NCBI GenBank assembly: GCA_035235625.1
Contig: CP141144.1
Coordinates: forward strand, 46,994,014 to 47,058,013
DNA from: Saururus chinensis
Lineage: Eukaryota; Streptophyta; Magnoliopsida; Piperales; Saururaceae
Length of the DNA stretch: 64,000 nucleotides
Direction: 5' to 3'
The position numbers and the translations under genes are program-made. Position 1 is the stretch's first letter. Each line of letters begins with the position of its first letter. Of the stretch, positions 60,885 through 64,000 are shown one piece after another. Under the pieces are notes generated by a model. That model saw nothing but the letters and a program-made list of their open reading frames with translations, was not told where the DNA came from and did no database searches.

Positions 60885-63800
60885 TGTTCTTCTGGTCCTT
60901 TGACAATTGAGAAACCTTCAGCTTGTGTTTTGAAACTTCTGTGCAAATGAATTCCAAACAAATGTGACTACACAGGGGAAATTGAGAGAAAGAGGGGAGT
61001 AGAAGAGAGGGAAGAGAAAAAATAACTGAACTAAATCTGAATTTGATTAATTGGTGACTACTATGATCCATGCACAACAATTTATAGGAAAATTAAAGAG
61101 TAATCATAATAGAATAAGGAAACTACTCCTAAGCTGATTTGAATTAAAGAAGAACACCAAACCTATTTAATTTTAGGAAGAAAAACTAATATAGGAAAGT
61201 TAATTAGGGTCATAACATTCCACCACGCTTTACATCACCTTGTCCTCAAGGCGACCAATTCGGATCTTGTTGAATTAATTCATCTTCACACATCCAAGTA
61301 GCATTATTTGAAGAACGGTATAACCAAGCAACAAGAACCTCAGAAACAACATGTCCATGATGGTGAATATGATGTCGCTCCAAAAATAGTACGAGGTGTT
61401 GAAAGAGATGGATCTGAAGATAGTGGTGGTGGAAGAAACAGTAGAAGAGATGAAGGATCACCAACAAGTGTTTGGAGATGAGAAACATGAAACATTGGTG
61501 AAGTTGTGCATCCGGAGCCCATTGGAGATGATAAGCAACCTTGCCAATATGTTTAGGATAGGATATAGACATAGAAGCGATGAGCAAGTTTCTCGTTGGA
61601 TGGTTTATGAACTGAAGTCTGGTGATAAGGTTGGTGACGTAGATACACAAGATCATCGATTGCAAACTTGTGATCCATGTGATGTTTATCGTAAACTTGT
61701 TGCATATGATTTTGTGAATTTGCCAAGTTAGGATGAAGCTGACGCAAAACGTCATCACGAGTTTGAAGACTAGAATCAATGATATCAACATAAACACAAG
61801 GTGGCACATAATGGAACAATGGAGGTGGATGGTCATAAATGAGATAAAATGGTGTGTAACCCACAACAATATGAAGAGCAGTGTTATATGACCACTTTGC
61901 CCAAGGAAGAAAGGACAGCCACGTTCGGGGACGATCACCTAAAAAATATCATAAATATTGCTTGAGACAATAATCTACCACTTCATATTGTCCATCTGTC
62001 TAGGGATGATAGGCTGAACTCATGCGAAATGAAGTGCCTTGTAAGTGATAAAGCTCCTACCAGAATGCGGAAATGAATACTTTATCACAATCACAAACAA
62101 TGGACTTAGACATCCCACGGAAACTAGCAATGTCACTCATAAATATCTCGGCAACATTCTTCGCAGTATGAGGGTAAGAAAGAGTAGAAAAGTGAGTAAA
62201 CTTGGAGAACCTATAAACCATGATGAGTATAATGGATTTGCCTTGAACCTTGGGCAATCTCTATATAAAAACATGCTGATAACTTCCCAAATTCTATCGG
62301 AAATAAGAAGTGGCTGAAGAAGACCAGGAGTGGTAGAATCACTCTTAGCTCTCTGGCAAATATCACATGGAGCCATAAACTGTTGGACAACCTATTTAAG
62401 GCCACGAAAGGCGAAGCTTTGAGATACACATTTATAAGTTTGAAATACCCCTTTATGTTCTGCAGCAGGTGTAGAATGACAAATATGGAGGATATCCCGA
62501 CGCAATTGGTTCGAGTTAGGAACCCAAAGATGACCACGCCATAACAAGCCCACGCCATAACAAGCCATCATGCAAAACAAAACTAGGCGAGGAAGAAGGA
62601 TATGCTTGTAAGAGAGATATAAGATATCAACTCACAAGTGACCAAGTATGTTGCATAACTGCACGTAAGCCCCTTAAAAGGGAAAGACGAGCAGAAAAGC
62701 CTGGAATGTTGCATTTTCAAATTGTCATGATAAAATATAATTAGTGCAATTTTTGAGGTTATACTTATAAACCAATTTATAATCATATCCCAATAACTTA
62801 AAGACCCAACATTGTTGAGCGGGGATTTTCATGAAGTATATAAGAGGTTGATGATATGTCTAGATAATAAAGTGATGACCTAAGAGGTAGGGCCGCCATT
62901 TAGTTGTGGCATGGATGATAGCAAGCATCTCATGCTCATATGCGGATAGTAGAAGGGAACGACCAAACAAAGCTTTGTCATGCCAAGACTGACATTAGGT
63001 GCATCACTTTCTACAATAAATATCTTGGCAAAGTCCGGTAGGGTAAGAACAAGGGCGGATATAAGGGTCGTTTTAAGTGCATCAAAAGCATGTTCAGTGG
63101 CATCAGACCATATATAGGCCCTCTACTTCACTAGGGCTGTCAAGGGGGCAATAAAAATGCCATACGATGCAATAAAATGCTGATAACAACCTACAAGGCC
63201 TAGAAAACCACGTAGTGTACGTGTAATAGAAAGACGAGGCCAATCTCGAATGACTGTAATCTTGCTTGGATCCGTATCGATGCCTTGGGCTGAGATAGTA
63301 TGGCCCAATTACTCAACTTGCTGATAACCAAAAGAGGGTACTTAGACTGCTTCAAGAAGAGTCGGTGCTCATGGAGGAGTGAGAAGACAAACTTCAGGTG
63401 CTGTAAGTGGTCCTCCCAATTAGGGTTGTAAATAAAAATATCATTAAAGAAAACCAAGAAATAGTGATGTAGATAACTCTAGAAGACACCGTTCATCAAG
63501 CATTGGAAGGTTGCAAGGGCATTAGTAATACTGAATGACATGACTTAAAATTCATAATGCCTGTTGTAAGTACAAAATGCCATCTTGAAAATATTTTCGG
63601 GATGCATACAGATCTAATAATAGCCTAAACAAAAGTCTAATTTCAAAAAGAATTGGACCCCTAATAACTCGTCGAGTAACTCCTCGATAACCAGAATAGG
63701 TTACTTATCCTTTAATTTAGTAAGGTTAAAGGTTGTATCGTCCACACTAAAGTGCAAAGAGTACTTGTGAACAAGGAGGATAGGGGAGGGGTAAGAAGAT

Positions 63801-64000
63801 TGAATGGGACGAATAATACTAAAAGAAATTATCTCTCGAACAAGGTGTTCAATCTCTATCTTCTGGATATGCAGATAACAATACGACCAGACATTAGCTG
63901 GTGGAGCTCCCATCCGACTAAATAGGAATTCGATGGTCGTAGGAACGAGCGGGCGGTAATCCCTTTCGCTACTCAAAGATGGATTGATGCTCATCGAAGA
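60885..64000 (-). mobile_element. Reina-like Gypsy element, 3' part, runs off the window
   Basis: A second, more decayed element with the same layout as 42545-47906: an LTR of about 334 bp at 60885-61218 (TGTTCTTC...TCATAACA; left end approximate), a TTCCACCACGCTTTACATC purine tract in reverse, a CCTTGTCCTCAAGGCGACC stretch, chromodomain, integrase, RNase H and RT on the minus strand. It is antisense to the START gene and lies in its second intron. The 5' LTR and gag are beyond 64000. Confidence 0.85.
61246..64000 (-). pseudogene. Reina-like pol (RT, RNase H, integrase, chromodomain)
   Basis: From right to left on the minus strand: RT start (PANVWSYCYLHIQKIEIEHLV, IIRPIQSSYPSPILLV), MVFFNDIFIYNPNWEDHLQH (RT motif with Asp changed to Asn), GHTISAQGIDTDPSKI and LRGFLGLVGCYQHF; then integrase zinc region APCDICQRAKSDS, GMSKSIVCDCDKVFISAFW, GYTPFYLIYDHPPP, QMQQVYDKHH-like HMQQVYDKHHMDHKF, and a chromodomain end EVLVAWLYRSSNNATWMCED. 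Frames shift repeatedly. It is not functional. Confidence 0.82.

Overview
This is plant nuclear DNA. Most of it is old, nested transposable elements, with four host genes or gene remnants among them. The plant call rests on an intron-containing plastid-type LL-diaminopimelate aminotransferase relic, a plant ENT1-type transporter, a plant-type START protein, a Plant Mobile Domain gene, and plant lineages of Copia and chromodomain Gypsy elements. The GC-rich 5' coding ends of the dyskerin, ENT1 and START genes hint at a monocot; the species is not identifiable from the sequence alone.

Host genes, left to right: an LL-diaminopimelate aminotransferase pseudogene (5468-7973, +); a single-exon dyskerin/CBF5 gene (10485-12365, -) with telo-box and TGGGCY promoter motifs; a two-exon equilibrative nucleoside transporter (37173-39515, -); and the first two exons of a START-domain gene (59827-60756, +), whose remaining exons lie beyond an antisense Gypsy insertion and the right window edge.

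Mobile DNA: the left edge holds the 3' end and LTR of a Copia element. A LINE tail and a Mutator-type MITE lie upstream of or within the aminotransferase relic. At 14.0-16.2 kb a degenerate tandem repeat is split by a short hAT-type element (8-bp TSD), itself split by a small solo LTR. At 16.2-20.4 kb lie a chromodomain-Gypsy integrase and its long LTR. At 21.6-37.1 kb one short-LTR Copia element is broken by four separate solo LTRs, all with clean 5-bp target duplications. It sits 86 bp past the ENT1 stop codon, probably in the ENT1 3' UTR. At 40.8-50 kb a Reina-like Gypsy lies in a solo LTR, which lies in an older LTR. At 50-52.7 kb two related LTR ends face outward as an inverted pair. At 52.7-58 kb a decayed Mutator transposase gene is followed on the same strand by a Plant Mobile Domain gene, which a solo LTR splits in its coding region. 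From about 60.9 kb to the end is another Reina-like element.

No new enzymatic system was found. The most unusual signals are the solo-LTR-only nesting in one Copia element, a roughly 120-bp palindrome-rich module shared by LTRs of different families, and the Mutator-PMD arrangement. TSDs, LTR ends and splice sites were read by eye; family and lineage names are from recalled protein motifs and were not tested by database search.
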